A stretch of DNA of 64,000 nt from an uncultured Gemmatimonadota bacterium (GCA_903882745.1 CAIRYG010000011.1:62001-126000), one strand, 5' to 3'; positions 8,890 to 19,579 are shown, counted from the first letter of the stretch. Notes: generated by a model not told the origin, from the sequence alone. A program made the numbers and translations.

Positions 8890-11058
8890 TCAGGGCGTGC
8901 TCAGCGAGGCGAGATTCTGGGTGGGAATCCAGCCGGACCGCGACTCGTCCATGATGACATGCGACCAAACACCGGCTCGCGCGTCAATCCGCGCGGTCTC
9001 TCCTGCCAAGGGAACCGGTCCGACTTCGGCGCCCAGCGCCGGGAGGGTGCGGAGCGCTACGGGATCGATCACGACAGCGAGATCGCGCCCCATCAGCGCA
9101 CGTTCGACGCGAGTGGTGGCGGTCATGAGTGCGGCGCCAAGCAGCAGGGTGAGCCCAACGAGGAGCCCGGCGGGCCGCCCCAACGATCGGCGGCGCGCGA
9201 CGAGTGCCCAGCCAGCGAGCCACACCAGCAGAGTGGCGATTGCAGGCAGGTTCGCGGGGACAGTTGGAACTCGGGCGGGGCCGACATCTTGAGGGGCGCG
9301 CGTGGCGGCTAGCCTGGCCCGCACGTCGACGTCGGTTGGTGCAAGACGGAGCGCGCGCTGCCAACCGACAACTGCGTTAGCGGAGTCGGCGGCGGCCCAC
9401 GCGGCCGTGCCAAAGTTTGCCCACGCCTCGACGGAACGGGGGGCCTCGTGCGCGGCGTCGGCGAACTGCTGAGCGGCGAGCCGGAAGTCACCAGCATCGT
9501 ACGCTGTGACGCCCTTGGCAAAGGCCTCACGCGCCAGATTGATGCTGCCCGCGAGCAGTGGCAGGGCAACGGTGAGGCACGCCACGAGCAGCACGAGGCG
9601 CTGGGCGCGCGCCACGCGGAAGCGTTGAACGGCTGGCAGCACACCGGCCACGCGTCGTCCCGCGCGTCGGCCTCTGGACTCGGCATCGATGGCGGCAAAG
9701 AGTGCGCCGATCCGCTCGCCCATCGCCGCGGGTGCCTCGGGCCGCACATGGAAGGCGGCCGCATCGAGTTCGCGCAGCGCCTCCGCGGTGCGGCGCGCGG
9801 TCTCGGCGGTGACCCCTTCCAAACACAGGGCACGCTCCCAGGCGCCGTCGGCGGTGAGCCGTGACTCTTGGAGCCCGGTGCGTTCCCGAAGTGCGTCGAG
9901 GAACGCGCGACGGAGAGCCGCGGCCCGCGCCGCCCCATCGCGAATCGCCGGCTCGTGCAGCGTCAGCTGCACCAGTCGTTCGTACGCAGAGAGCGGGCGC
10001 TTGGGTTTGCGTGGGCGTGTCCGCCAGAAGGCGATCAGCGCGGGGAACGGCGCGAGGAGCAGCAACAGTTTGAACCACCAGCTCTGTCCGAACGGAAGCG
10101 AACGTTCGCCAACAAAGGTGCGGACGATGGCGAGCCGCGCCTGTAGTGACGGCGCGTCCGCGACTGAGACCACGGGCGTTTGGGGTGCCACCAGGTCTCC
10201 AGCCTCAACCTGCTTGAGAATTGGGACACTCTCCGCGATCTCGTATCGTCGAGTCAGTGGATTGAAATAGGGAAAGCGCACGGCCGGGATGTACTGCACA
10301 CCAGCGACCCGAGGCGTCACAATCCAGTCGAACTCTTTGGCGCCGCGGAGTGCGGCCGGCTCAGAGTCCACGCTCACACGCTCGCCGGCAGGAATAACCG
10401 TTCCCCAACTGAGCGCCACGGCTGGACGCGGGAGCAAGGTGATATTCCCCTGCCCTTCTACACGCAGCGTGAGGACGAGTGGATCACCGGCCTTGGTTTG
10501 TGCGCTCCCGATCTTTGAACTCACGCGGTACGCGCCAACGGCGCCGCGCCATTCGGGCGGTCGACCCGCCGTGGGCGGATCAATCACGGTCAAACGGACG
10601 GACTCGGATCGTAAAGCGAACGACTCTTCGCGACTGAAGTAGCTCCCGCCCTGCGGGAGCGAATAGGTCAATCGAGCGGCAGGGATCTCCACCGTTCCGG
10701 GTGCGAGCGCGAAGATGGCACGGCGGAACACGTGCACCTCATACGGACGATTCCCCACCTCGCGGACGAAACCACGAGGTTTGTCGCGCAGATCATACGC
10801 GAGCAAGTCGCGGACCTCAGGCGCGGCGTACTCCGGATTCCTGCGCATGCGCTGGCGCGTGACCGATTCCATGAAGACGCCGATCTGGTATGTGGACTGT
10901 TGTCCCACGTAAACCGTATCGGGAAAGAGCATCGCATGCACGTCGACGACTTTCGCGGCGTCGACGCGTGCGCGATTCACAATCTCCGGAATCACAATCG
11001 GTTGCGTAGCCGAGGCCTGCGCGACCTGGAGCGCGAGAAGGAGCGACGTGAACATCAC
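8890..11058 (-). CDS. batD: BatD-like protein fused to TPR and SH3-like (BatE-type) region
   Basis: The 722-residue membrane protein starts with a signal-like hydrophobic segment. About 300 residues of BatD-type beta domains follow (for example the stretch around LRVEGQGNITLLPRP), then a membrane helix near 330 (WWFKLLLLLAPFPALIAFW) and a cytoplasmic helical region. After another membrane segment comes a TPR block (AYDAGDFRLAAQQFADAA, then SVEAWANFGTAAW), two more hydrophobic segments, and a C-terminal SH3-like domain ending in WIPTQNLASL. In other genomes the TPR/SH3 part is a separate BatE protein, so this is a BatD-BatE fusion. GTG 11056-11058 (or ATG 11053-11055) overlaps the batB stop. 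Confidence 0.88.
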   Translation of the reverse strand: MMFTSLLLALQVAQASATQPIVIPEIVNRARVDAAKVVDVHAMLFPDTVYVGQQSTYQIGVFMESVTRQRMRRNPEYAAPEVRDLLAYDLRDKPRGFVREVGNRPYEVHVFRRAIFALAPGTVEIPAARLTYSLPQGGSYFSREESFALRSESVRLTVIDPPTAGRPPEWRGAVGAYRVSSKIGSAQTKAGDPLVLTLRVEGQGNITLLPRPAVALSWGTVIPAGERVSVDSEPAALRGAKEFDWIVTPRVAGVQYIPAVRFPYFNPLTRRYEIAESVPILKQVEAGDLVAPQTPVVSVADAPSLQARLAIVRTFVGERSLPFGQSWWFKLLLLLAPFPALIAFWRTRPRKPKRPLSAYERLVQLTLHEPAIRDGAARAAALRRAFLDALRERTGLQESRLTADGAWERALCLEGVTAETARRTAEALRELDAAAFHVRPEAPAAMGERIGALFAAIDAESRGRRAGRRVAGVLPAVQRFRVARAQRLVLLVACLTVALPLLAGSINLAREAFAKGVTAYDAGDFRLAAQQFADAAHEAPRSVEAWANFGTAAWAAADSANAVVGWQRALRLAPTDVDVRARLAATRAPQDVGPARVPTVPANLPAIATLLVWLAGWALVARRRSLGRPAGLLVGLTLLLGAALMTATTRVERALMGRDLAVVIDPVALRTLPALGAEVGPVPLAGETARIDARAGVWSHVIMDESRSGWIPTQNLASLSTP

Positions 11059-12713
11059 CAGTCTTTGCTCCCTGGCGCACGTTCCTGACGCATCCCCTTC
11101 TGTCGCCTCGCCTGCGACTCCTTTTCATCACGGGACGCAGCGGAGAGCAACTGCTCTGCCTGCTGCGACGACATCCCCTTTCGCGGCTCCTGTGGGGCGC
11201 GCGGAGACTGCTGCGGATTCTGCTGTGGGTCGTTTCTGCTTCCGCCCCCGCCCTGTCGCTTCTTTTGGAGCGCGAGCTCGTAGTTGAAGGCGGCGTCGGC
11301 GTCGTTCCCCTTTTGGAGCAACACGGCGCGATACGCCGAAATCGCCGCGTCGAGTTCACGCATGTCGGGCGCATCGGGGCGCGAACCTCGGCGTAGATGG
11401 GCCAGGCCGATGTTGAAGAGTGCCTTCTGTCGAATCTCGGCATCCCCAGCGAGGGTGGCTCGCTCGAGCATCTCAATCGCCGGCACGAGCGAATCAGCGG
11501 CGAGCAGCGCAGTGCCGAGATTATACAGCGTGACCGGTCGGCGATCGCCCTCGGCCATGATCTGCCGCCATCGGCCAGCCGCCTGCTGGAACTTCCCCGC
11601 CTTAAACAGCAACACAGGATCGCGTTCTTGGGCGCTTACCTCACGCGGGACCCCGAGCACCGCGATCATAATGGCGGACAGGTGCAACAGACGCCGGAGT
11701 CGTGTGGCGGTGCCGCCATCGCTGCGCCAGGCGTCGACCAGGAGCAGGAGAATCGCTGGGAGCAGCACCCAGGTCAGGCGCAGCGGGCGGGAGAGCCCCT
11801 CCTGCACGCTGCGCTGCTGCGAGTCGAGTCGACTCAACGCGGCCTGAATGCGGGAGGCCTTATCACTCACGTTCGCCGCGATGAACTCCCCACGTCCAGC
11901 CTTCGCGACGTCGCCCAAAAACTTGGGATCGTACTTCGTGATGACCACCGCGCCGGCGTCATCACGCTTTTCAATAATCTCCGAGCCGTCGATGATGGGA
12001 ATCGAGGATCCCCCTTCAGTACCGAAGCCAACCGTCACGATCCCGATGTCGGCGTCTGCCGCGGCTTTCGCTGCCGCGAGACTCTCCGCGTGATCGTCGA
12101 ACGCTTCGCCATCGCTCAGGACCACGAGCCCTCGGCCGCCCGCCCCTTTTGCGGCAACGAGGAGATCAGTCCCTTGGCGAATCGTCGCGGCCATAGCGGA
12201 GCCCGGCTGTCCGACGACCGTGGGGTCGAGATTATCGAGGAACAGTTCGATCGCACCGTCGTCCGCCGTGAGCGGTGACAGGATGTAGCTGCGCCCAGCA
12301 AAGGCCAAAAGGGCCACGCGATTTCCGGGTGCGAGGGCGCGGAAACGGCGCACCTCCTGCTTCATGCGTTCGAGTCGTGAGGGGCGCTCGTCGGTGGCTT
12401 GCATGGACAGCGACGCGTCGAGGGCCAGCACGACGTCGATGCCATCGGTATGCACGACATTCGTGCCGTTGCCCCATCGTGGCCCAGCGAAGGCGAGTCC
12501 GGCGAGACCAATCGCGATGGACACGCGCAGCGCGCGTGCACGCGGAGCTTTGCGGGCATCATCTGTCGCGAGGCGTACGATTGCGGCGTCGGTACCGAGC
12601 GCCCGCAGCCGCACCAACCGTCGCCGATGCCACCACCAAAAGGATGCGCCACCGCCGAGGGCGAGCATCAGCGCGCCGAGGACCATCCAGGGATAGTCGA
12701 AGTTGGGCATCAT
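11055..12713 (-). CDS. batB: BatB-like VWA protein fused to BatC-like TPR tail
   Basis: The 552-residue protein has two N-terminal membrane helices, then a von Willebrand A domain with MIDAS motif DASLS (D99, S101, S103) and LLAFAGRSYILSPLT. Two more membrane helices follow, then a TPR-containing region (LYNLGTALLAADSLVPAIEMLE) and a Gln/Pro/Arg-rich tail (KRQGGGGSRNDPQQNPQQS). The tail matches BatC, normally a separate gene. The start is set at ATG 12711-12713, overlapping the batA stop as ATGA; the open frame continues upstream only inside batA. Bat proteins are implicated in aerotolerance and envelope stress with MoxR ATPases; the biochemical role is not settled. Confidence 0.9.
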   Translation of the reverse strand: MMPNFDYPWMVLGALMLALGGGASFWWWHRRRLVRLRALGTDAAIVRLATDDARKAPRARALRVSIAIGLAGLAFAGPRWGNGTNVVHTDGIDVVLALDASLSMQATDERPSRLERMKQEVRRFRALAPGNRVALLAFAGRSYILSPLTADDGAIELFLDNLDPTVVGQPGSAMAATIRQGTDLLVAAKGAGGRGLVVLSDGEAFDDHAESLAAAKAAADADIGIVTVGFGTEGGSSIPIIDGSEIIEKRDDAGAVVITKYDPKFLGDVAKAGRGEFIAANVSDKASRIQAALSRLDSQQRSVQEGLSRPLRLTWVLLPAILLLLVDAWRSDGGTATRLRRLLHLSAIMIAVLGVPREVSAQERDPVLLFKAGKFQQAAGRWRQIMAEGDRRPVTLYNLGTALLAADSLVPAIEMLERATLAGDAEIRQKALFNIGLAHLRRGSRPDAPDMRELDAAISAYRAVLLQKGNDADAAFNYELALQKKRQGGGGSRNDPQQNPQQSPRAPQEPRKGMSSQQAEQLLSAASRDEKESQARRQKGMRQERAPGSKDW

Positions 12714-13699
12714 GGAAGCGGCCCTCGCCAGGCGAGTAGCAGCAACTCCCCGACGACCGCAAAGATCGCGAGTCCCAGAGGCCACCGAAACAATTCGCGA
12801 TAGCGGACGAAGCGTTGCGCGCGGATTGGGGACCGTTCGAGGCGATCGATCTGCTCGTAGATGCGCTGCAAGGAGAGCCCGTCGCGGGCGCGGAAATATC
12901 GTCCACCGCTCACCTGCGCGATGTACTCGAGCAACGGCTCGTCGAGTTCCACGGGACGCATTTCATAGCGCAACCCAAAGGCACCGCGCCCCACCGGAAC
13001 CGGCGCCATCCCTTCGCTCCCGACTCCGATCGTGTAGACGCGAATGCCGAGTGCCGCCGCGGCCTGTGCGGCCGTGCGGGGATCGATGGTCCCGCGATTG
13101 TTCACACCATCAGTGAGCAGGATGAGCACTTTCGAACGTCCGGGCGCTCTGACCAACCGATTCGCCGAGGTCGCGATGGCCGTGCCGATGGCGGTGCCGT
13201 CTTCGAGCTGACCAGGCTGCAGGTTGTCGACGGCAGCGAGCACCACGGGATAATCGATCGTGAGCGGAACTTGGGTGAGGGCCTCACCTGAGAAGGCGAC
13301 GAGCCCCACCTGATCGACCGTGCGGCCGGCGACGAACTGCTTGACCTTATCCTTGGCGACTTCGAGGCGGTTCTGCGGCTGAAAATCCTCGGCCAGCATT
13401 GAGCTCGAGAGGTCAATGGCGAGGATAATGCTGATACCATCGCCGCTCACTTGCTCGACTCGGGCACCGGCGCGCGGGCGCGCCAGCGCAACGGTCGCGG
13501 CGACGAGCGCGAGAACGCGCGCACTAATGAGCGCACGAGCTGCCCAGCGTCCTCGCGCAGGTCCTCGGGCGAGCAGGTCGGCCCGTGAGAACAGAATCGC
13601 GGTCGGCCGGCGCCCTCTGCGCCACCAGAGCCAGGCGACGATCGGCACGAGCAGGAGAAGCCACCACGGCTCACCAAAGTCGACCCCGCGCCAGTTCAT
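12710..13699 (-). CDS. batA: BatA-like VWA membrane protein
   Basis: The 329-residue protein has two hydrophobic N-terminal helices (WWLLLLVPIVAWLWW and LISARVLALVAATVALA). A VWA domain with perfect MIDAS motif DLSSS (D96, S98, S100) follows, with LVAFSGEALTQVPLT and ILLTDGVNN. A C-terminal helix (WPLGLAIFAVVGELLLLAW) anchors the end. The VWA domain faces the periplasm in models of this family and binds partners through a divalent metal. It overlaps the upstream BatX-like gene as TGATG and batB as ATGA, so the four Bat proteins should be made in fixed ratios. Confidence 0.93.
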   Translation of the reverse strand: MNWRGVDFGEPWWLLLLVPIVAWLWWRRGRRPTAILFSRADLLARGPARGRWAARALISARVLALVAATVALARPRAGARVEQVSGDGISIILAIDLSSSMLAEDFQPQNRLEVAKDKVKQFVAGRTVDQVGLVAFSGEALTQVPLTIDYPVVLAAVDNLQPGQLEDGTAIGTAIATSANRLVRAPGRSKVLILLTDGVNNRGTIDPRTAAQAAAALGIRVYTIGVGSEGMAPVPVGRGAFGLRYEMRPVELDEPLLEYIAQVSGGRYFRARDGLSLQRIYEQIDRLERSPIRAQRFVRYRELFRWPLGLAIFAVVGELLLLAWRGPLP

Positions 13700-14685
13700 C
13701 AGCGACGCCTCGGACGCTGGGGGCCGACATCTGCAGCGCGCAGCCGCGCCTCGTGTGCATCCTGCACGTCTCGCACAATCCGACGGGCCTCGGCGGCAAG
13801 GGCGGCGGAGGCATCGGCATCAAGCGCGGTCGCAGCAAAGCGGAGATCCGCATCGCGTGCAAGAAGCGCTGCGAGTTTGTCCTGTTGTGACGGGAACTGT
13901 TCCTTGGCAAGCCGCGTGACGAACTCCGACGGCGTGAGTCCGTGATGCGCTGCGGGGAAACGCCGTTGGAGATACTCTCGCATCACGTCGACATGCGCGA
14001 TGACATGCCGCGCGGGTTCGCCGGCTTCGTGTAACGCGAGCCGCTGGAGGGCTTCAAACGCCGTCGCGGCCACAAGGTACGCCTCGCGCTCCGGCGTTGT
14101 GGGCACATGCACCGACCGCCGATGCCACCACCAGCCCACGAGCACCGCGGCGAGGGTGCCCAACAGCACCCACAACTTCCAGAGCGCGCTCGGCGTGGCC
14201 AATGGGTCGCGCGGCGGCTTCGCCATGCGGTCCGCGGTATCGGAGGGGAGCAACGATCGCACATGCACCGACGGAATCGCGAGCTCGACTCGCTCCTCGC
14301 TGCCGCCTACGGCGACAACAACCGCGCCGAGTGCCGGGTGACGATCCCCGAGGTCCCACGCCGCAAGTCGATAGCTCGCCGTGCGATCGAGCATCGGACC
14401 GGGTGCGTCCGCCACGACCCGGGGATCAATCGCTTCGATCGCGTCGCCGCTATCTGGAACGGCAGGAAAACGGACAATGGCCGCGAGTGGCGCTTGGACG
14501 CGCACATTGACCACAAATGGCTGGCCAACCGACACGGTCTCGGGGCGAATGCTCACGGTGACGCGCGCATTCCGTGCCCCCTGCGCAACGAGCGCATTGG
14601 GCGCCAAGGTGCCAACCCCCGCGATGCTGGCCACGACCAGCAGCGCGATGCGCACGGCGAACCGAGGGTCGTCGCGCCGACTCAC
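13699..14685 (-). CDS. Membrane-anchored BatX-like (DUF4381-type) protein
   Basis: The 328-residue protein has an N-terminal signal-like segment (IALLVVASIAGVGTLAPNALVAQ), a beta-rich extracytoplasmic domain of about 150 residues resembling the BatD repeat, one membrane helix (LWKLWVLLGTLAAVLVGWWW) and a cytoplasmic helical tail. It occupies the slot between a DUF58 gene and batA where many bacteria carry a DUF4381 protein with the same topology. Family assignment is from position and topology rather than a sharp motif. It overlaps both neighbours by a few bases. Confidence 0.65.
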   Translation of the reverse strand: MSRRDDPRFAVRIALLVVASIAGVGTLAPNALVAQGARNARVTVSIRPETVSVGQPFVVNVRVQAPLAAIVRFPAVPDSGDAIEAIDPRVVADAPGPMLDRTASYRLAAWDLGDRHPALGAVVVAVGGSEERVELAIPSVHVRSLLPSDTADRMAKPPRDPLATPSALWKLWVLLGTLAAVLVGWWWHRRSVHVPTTPEREAYLVAATAFEALQRLALHEAGEPARHVIAHVDVMREYLQRRFPAAHHGLTPSEFVTRLAKEQFPSQQDKLAALLARDADLRFAATALDADASAALAAEARRIVRDVQDAHEARLRAADVGPQRPRRR

Positions 14686-15581
14686 CGGCGCCTTGCCTTG
14701 CGGCCGCGTGTCTCGCGCACGTTGAAAAAGCGGAGCAACGGCTCGGCGAATCCGCGGTCTGTGTCGACCGACACCTCGTCGATGGCGAGACGTCGGAGCA
14801 TCTGCTGCCTCCCCAACCGTTCCCCCGCAATCGCCATGGCGTAGGCATCACGCACCCCGGCGGCACTCGAGTCCACCTCAACGAGCTTGCCGGTCTCAGG
14901 ATCGACCACACGAATCACGCCCAGGTTTGGCAGCGTGCGTTCGGCGGGATCATCCATAACGACGGCCACCACGTCGTGGCGCTGCGCCACCGCCCGCAGC
15001 GCGCGATCCACCGGCGCCGTGACAAAGTCGGAGATCACGAACACCAGCGCGCGATGATGGAGCACGCGCGCCGAGTATTCGAGCGCTTGTGAGAGATCGG
15101 TGCCACGGTTGGTGGTTGGCCATGCGAGGACATCGCGCACCAGTCGCAGCGCGTGCCGACGCCCTTTGCGCGGCGGCACCACATGCTCCACGCGGTCAGA
15201 GCAGAGGATCAGGCCGACGCGATCATTGTTGCGCGTCGCCGAGAGGGCGAGCACGGCGGCGAGCTCAGCGGCAAGGCTTTGCTTGTCTCGTTCGCCCGTG
15301 CCGAACCGACTCGAGCCCGAGCAGTCAACGATCAGCAGCACCGTGAGCTCACGCTCCTCGACGTAGCGCTTCACGAACAAGCGACGCATCCGCGCACTCA
15401 CATTCCAGTCGATGGTGCGCACTTCGTCGCCGGGCTGGTATTCCCGAACTTCCGAGAACTCCATGCCCTGCCCCTTGAAGACCGAGTGATACTCTCCGGT
15501 GAAGCGCGAGTTCACGAGCCCGCGTGTGCGGAGCTCAATGCGTTTCACTTGCCGGAGGATCTCGGGGCTGATGCCGCTCAC
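14682..15581 (-). CDS. DUF58 domain protein of the MoxR/Bat operon
   Basis: The 299-residue soluble protein carries the DUF58 signature REYQPGDEVRTIDWNVSARM and then a VWA-like segment LLIVDCSGSSRFG with a degenerate MIDAS. Proteins of this family are almost always encoded next to MoxR AAA+ ATPases and Bat proteins and are thought to be MoxR partners or substrates. It lies 30 bp after moxR and overlaps the BatX-like gene by 4 bp. Function beyond this association is unknown. Confidence 0.92.
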   Translation of the reverse strand: MSGISPEILRQVKRIELRTRGLVNSRFTGEYHSVFKGQGMEFSEVREYQPGDEVRTIDWNVSARMRRLFVKRYVEERELTVLLIVDCSGSSRFGTGERDKQSLAAELAAVLALSATRNNDRVGLILCSDRVEHVVPPRKGRRHALRLVRDVLAWPTTNRGTDLSQALEYSARVLHHRALVFVISDFVTAPVDRALRAVAQRHDVVAVVMDDPAERTLPNLGVIRVVDPETGKLVEVDSSAAGVRDAYAMAIAGERLGRQQMLRRLAIDEVSVDTDRGFAEPLLRFFNVRETRGRKARRR

Positions 15582-15611
15582 GCGCGCCCTCGCCTCACGC
15601 GCCGTAACGGA

Positions 15612-16592
<981 letters not shown>

Positions 16593-16657
16593 GGTTCCCA
16601 GAGAAAAGGACTACAGGCCCGCGCGCAACGCAGCGACGGAACGCGGGTCGGGAGCGG

Positions 16658-17386
16658 TCAGTCTCCCGTACGGGCCATTGCTTCGATGAGTTTCCGCTCC
16701 TTGGCGCTGAGCTGGCGTACTTCGCCGGGCACTAAGTTGCCGAGTTCGACCGGCCCAAAGCTCGTGCGAACGAGACGCAGCACTTCGAGTCCGAGCGCCT
16801 CGCACATACGACGCACCTCACGATTTCGCCCTTCGGTGAGCGTAATCGAGAAGGCCCACGTCCGGTCACCGAGCGGGCTGGCCTCGACATAATCCGGACG
16901 TACGAGCCCGTCCTCGAGTTCTACCCCACGCTTGGCCTGAACGACGGCCGCCGGTGCATTGCCGCTGACGGTCGCCACATAGGTGCGCTGCACCCCCGTG
17001 CTCGGATGCGTGAGCGCGTGGGCGGCGTCGCCGTCGGTGGTGAGGAGGAGCACCCCCTCGGTCATGTAGTCGAGCCGACCGACGTACGTGAGCCCTGGAG
17101 CCGCCGGGACGAGATCAAACACGGTCTTGCGCCCTTCGGGATCACGTGCCGTCGTCAACACGCCAGGCGGCTTGTTGAGCACGAGCCAGCGGGGGGCGAC
17201 GGGAGCGGGGATCGCTTGGCCGTCCACCGTGATGCGGTCCTTCCCCCACTGCACGCTCTGTCCGGTCTGCGCCACAGCTCCGTTCACCTGCACACGGCCA
17301 GCTGCGACAAGTTCCTCCGCCTTACGGCGCGACGCGATGCCCGCACGCGCCAGAGCGCGCTGGATTCGCATCGGTTCGCCGCTCAC
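16658..17386 (-). CDS. rluB: 23S rRNA pseudouridine synthase (RluB/RsuA family)
   Basis: The 242-residue protein has an N-terminal S4 RNA-binding domain (MRIQRALARAGIASRRKAEE) and the RsuA-type catalytic core with GRLDYMTEGVLLLTTDGD, whose Asp is the catalytic residue. A later signature is EGRNREVRRMCEALG. The GTG start overlaps the scpB stop. The scpA-scpB-rluB order is a widespread conserved cluster and favours RluB (23S U2605) over RsuA or RluE; the exact target is not provable from sequence alone. Confidence 0.92.
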   Translation of the reverse strand: MSGEPMRIQRALARAGIASRRKAEELVAAGRVQVNGAVAQTGQSVQWGKDRITVDGQAIPAPVAPRWLVLNKPPGVLTTARDPEGRKTVFDLVPAAPGLTYVGRLDYMTEGVLLLTTDGDAAHALTHPSTGVQRTYVATVSGNAPAAVVQAKRGVELEDGLVRPDYVEASPLGDRTWAFSITLTEGRNREVRRMCEALGLEVLRLVRTSFGPVELGNLVPGEVRQLSAKERKLIEAMARTGD

Positions 17387-17925
17387 AGTGCGGCCGGCTC
17401 GCGGCGGAGTGCAATGGCAAGCTCGTCCACGCGGGGGAGCTCCTCAAGGTGACGCAGCGCAAACTGCTCGAGAAAGAGCGGCGTGGTGCCGTAGAGCAGC
17501 GGACGTCCCAGCCCTTCACCCCGGGCCACGACCTCCACCAGTCCACGTTCCACGAGCGACTTCAGAATGGCACCCACGTCTACGCCGCGAATCTCGGCGA
17601 TCTCGGCGCGACCGATCGGCTGCCGGTACGCAATGATGGCGAGCGATTCGAGCGCCGCGGCACTCAGCCGCTGCGGACGGACCGCCATCTGCGCCCGTTC
17701 AATGGCCTCGGTGTATTCCGGGCGCGTGAGGATCAACCACCCCCCGCCCTGTTCAACGAGCTCCACCCCGTGACCATCCACGTCGTAGTGCTCACGCAAG
17801 GATTCCAGCGCGGCCTGGAGGGCCGCTGGAGATGATTCAGGATCGAGCGCGGCGAGTTCCGTGGCCGGGATCGGCCGGGGACTCGCGAACAGCGCGGCTT
17901 CAAGCAGCTTCGCCAGCGGATTCAC
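17383..17925 (-). CDS. scpB: Segregation and condensation protein B
   Basis: The 180-residue winged-helix protein is the kite subunit of the SMC-ScpAB condensin complex. The start is set at GTG 17923-17925 (V/MNPLAKLLEAALFASPRP), preceded by GGAG seven bases upstream. The longer open frame would run through scpA. Recognisable segments are ESLAIIAYRQPIGRAEIAEI and RGVDVGAILKSLVERGL. It overlaps the 3' end of scpA by 26 bp and rluB by 4 bp. Confidence 0.95.
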   Translation of the reverse strand: MNPLAKLLEAALFASPRPIPATELAALDPESSPAALQAALESLREHYDVDGHGVELVEQGGGWLILTRPEYTEAIERAQMAVRPQRLSAAALESLAIIAYRQPIGRAEIAEIRGVDVGAILKSLVERGLVEVVARGEGLGRPLLYGTTPLFLEQFALRHLEELPRVDELAIALRREPAAL

Positions 17926-18649
17926 GGCGGATCTCCACGTCAGCAAATGGTCGGAGTTGAGCAATCTTGACTTCACTGCGCTTGGCCAACTCGAGCAAGG
18001 CCAAGAGACAGGACAGCACTTCCCACGGTTCAGCACCCACACGGATGACATCACGCCACCGCGCCCGCTCGCGCAACGCGAGCACATCGCGCACGGTGGT
18101 GATCGCGCCGTCCACGTCGAGCGCACGCGGAATCACCTCATGCAACGTCGGCTTGCGCGCGGCGCGGAGCACGCGATCCACCGCTACGAGTAACTCCACG
18201 AGCGACAGCGCGAGCGGCGCCTGCGGTGGCGGCCCAAGATCGGGCACGTAGCTTCGCGCAAAGCGATTGCGGCGGTCTTCACCCATCCGCTCGAGGACAT
18301 CGACCACCTCGCGCATCTGTTGATACTCGAGCAGTCGACGGACGAGCTCCGCGCGCGGATCTTCCCACGCCTCGTCGCCTTCGCGGCGCGGGAGCAACAA
18401 CTGCGCCTTGATGCGCAACAGACGTGCCGCCATCTCGAGATACTCGGCGGCGTCGTTGATGGCCAGGTCGCGCATCTTGGCAAGGAACTGCTCGCAGATG
18501 TGCGCGATCGGAATATCGTAGATGTCGATTTTGTCGTCGCGAATCAGCGACAACAAGAGATCGAGCGGCCCATTGAAATGGGCCAACTCAACGACGAACC
18601 CGGCAGGCGGGCTCTCGACGATGGCGGAGGCGGGGGTCAGGTCGTCCAC
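17900..18649 (-). CDS. scpA: Segregation and condensation protein A
   Basis: The product is the kleisin subunit bridging SMC heads in chromosome segregation. It has the family N-terminal motif FNGPLDLLLSLIRDDKIDIYDIPI, YLEMAARLLRIKAQLLLPR, and a C-terminal winged helix. The start is uncertain: GTG 18647-18649 (249 residues) lies just inside the end of the upstream protease gene and is preferred here, but an ATG at 18719-18721 would add 24 residues overlapping that gene. Neither has a strong Shine-Dalgarno sequence. Confidence 0.92.
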   Translation of the reverse strand: MDDLTPASAIVESPPAGFVVELAHFNGPLDLLLSLIRDDKIDIYDIPIAHICEQFLAKMRDLAINDAAEYLEMAARLLRIKAQLLLPRREGDEAWEDPRAELVRRLLEYQQMREVVDVLERMGEDRRNRFARSYVPDLGPPPQAPLALSLVELLVAVDRVLRAARKPTLHEVIPRALDVDGAITTVRDVLALRERARWRDVIRVGAEPWEVLSCLLALLELAKRSEVKIAQLRPFADVEIRRESAGEAA

Positions 18650-19401
18650 GGGCTTGGAAGGATATACGGCTTGAGCACGCCCACAACCACCCCCGAGAAC
18701 GCCCAGACCGGCTGCATCCACAGATTCAGCAGTGGTCGGCCGAGGGTCACGAGTGCCAGGAGCATGATGAAACCAAAGGGCGCGGCACGCTGAAAGCGGA
18801 GCGACCAGACCCCAGGAAGAAGGTGCTTGATCACGTGTGAACCGTCGAGCGGCGGAATCGGAATCAGATTGAAGGCCGCCAAGACGAGATTGATATTGAT
18901 GCCGTACGTAAACATCACCTGCAGGATTGCCGCGGAGTCCCCAAGCACCGGCACAATCCGCCCCACGAGCCCCAGCCCGATAATCAACGGAATCATGATG
19001 ATCGCCAGGCTGAGATTGGCGACAATGCCGGCCATGGATACGATAATGTCGCCGCGCCGGTAGTTCGTGTACTTACTCGGGTTCACGGGGACGGGCTTCG
19101 CGCCGCCGAAGGCGACGTGGTAGGTCATCAGCGTGAGCGCAGGGATCAGGACGGTAAAGATGGGATCGATGTGCTTGACCGGGTTCCAGGTCAGGCGGCC
19201 GAGCATGAAGGCGGTGTCGTCGCCCTGTTTCAGGGCGGCGTAGCCGTGCGCGAACTCATGGGCGACCATGGAGAACAGCAGGACCGGCGCGACGAGGAGA
19301 AGAAGCTCGATGTCCAAGGGGCTTGTAGCGCTCGTCGGCGGAAGTGAGGCCCTCGCGGGCAGTCTCCAACTAACATAACCGATGGGTGCCAACGCCGCCA
19401 A
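18637..19401 (-). CDS. Site-2-protease-family (M50) membrane metalloprotease
   Basis: This polytopic membrane protease of up to 254 residues has zinc motif HEFAH in the first membrane region and the second motif NLIPIPPLDGSH, whose Asp completes zinc binding. It belongs to the small FpvI/YwhC-like M50B group without a PDZ domain; substrates are unknown. The frame opens with TTG at 19399-19401. A second TTG at 19315-19317 (product starting MDIELLLLVAP) is equally plausible, and neither has a good ribosome site. The gene is divergent from rpsT and precedes scpA, a common arrangement. Confidence 0.9.
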   Translation of the reverse strand: MAALAPIGYVSWRLPARASLPPTSATSPLDIELLLLVAPVLLFSMVAHEFAHGYAALKQGDDTAFMLGRLTWNPVKHIDPIFTVLIPALTLMTYHVAFGGAKPVPVNPSKYTNYRRGDIIVSMAGIVANLSLAIIMIPLIIGLGLVGRIVPVLGDSAAILQVMFTYGININLVLAAFNLIPIPPLDGSHVIKHLLPGVWSLRFQRAAPFGFIMLLALVTLGRPLLNLWMQPVWAFSGVVVGVLKPYILPSPWTT

Positions 19402-19459
19402 AGCGTGGAGGCCCTGTGGTCGGGCTGAGGGGACTGGCCTGCCGAGGTCCTTGTGCCGC

Positions 19460-19488
19460 TTGACTTTCGGTGCCGAACTGCCTACCCT
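19460..19488 (+). promoter_or_regulatory. Sigma70-type promoter of rpsT
   Basis: TTGACT (19460-19465), a 17-base spacer and TACCCT (19483-19488) lie about 90 bp upstream of the rpsT start, giving a leader of roughly 85 nt. This is the only strong promoter seen in the divergent region between rpsT and the M50 protease. Confidence 0.75.
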
Positions 19489-19579
19489 TCACGGCTCTGC
19501 CATAAGCAGATAAACGGGTGCTCGGCATGCGTGTCGAAATCCGTCGGAATGCCTTCACCTCAAGTCCAGAGATCGTTTC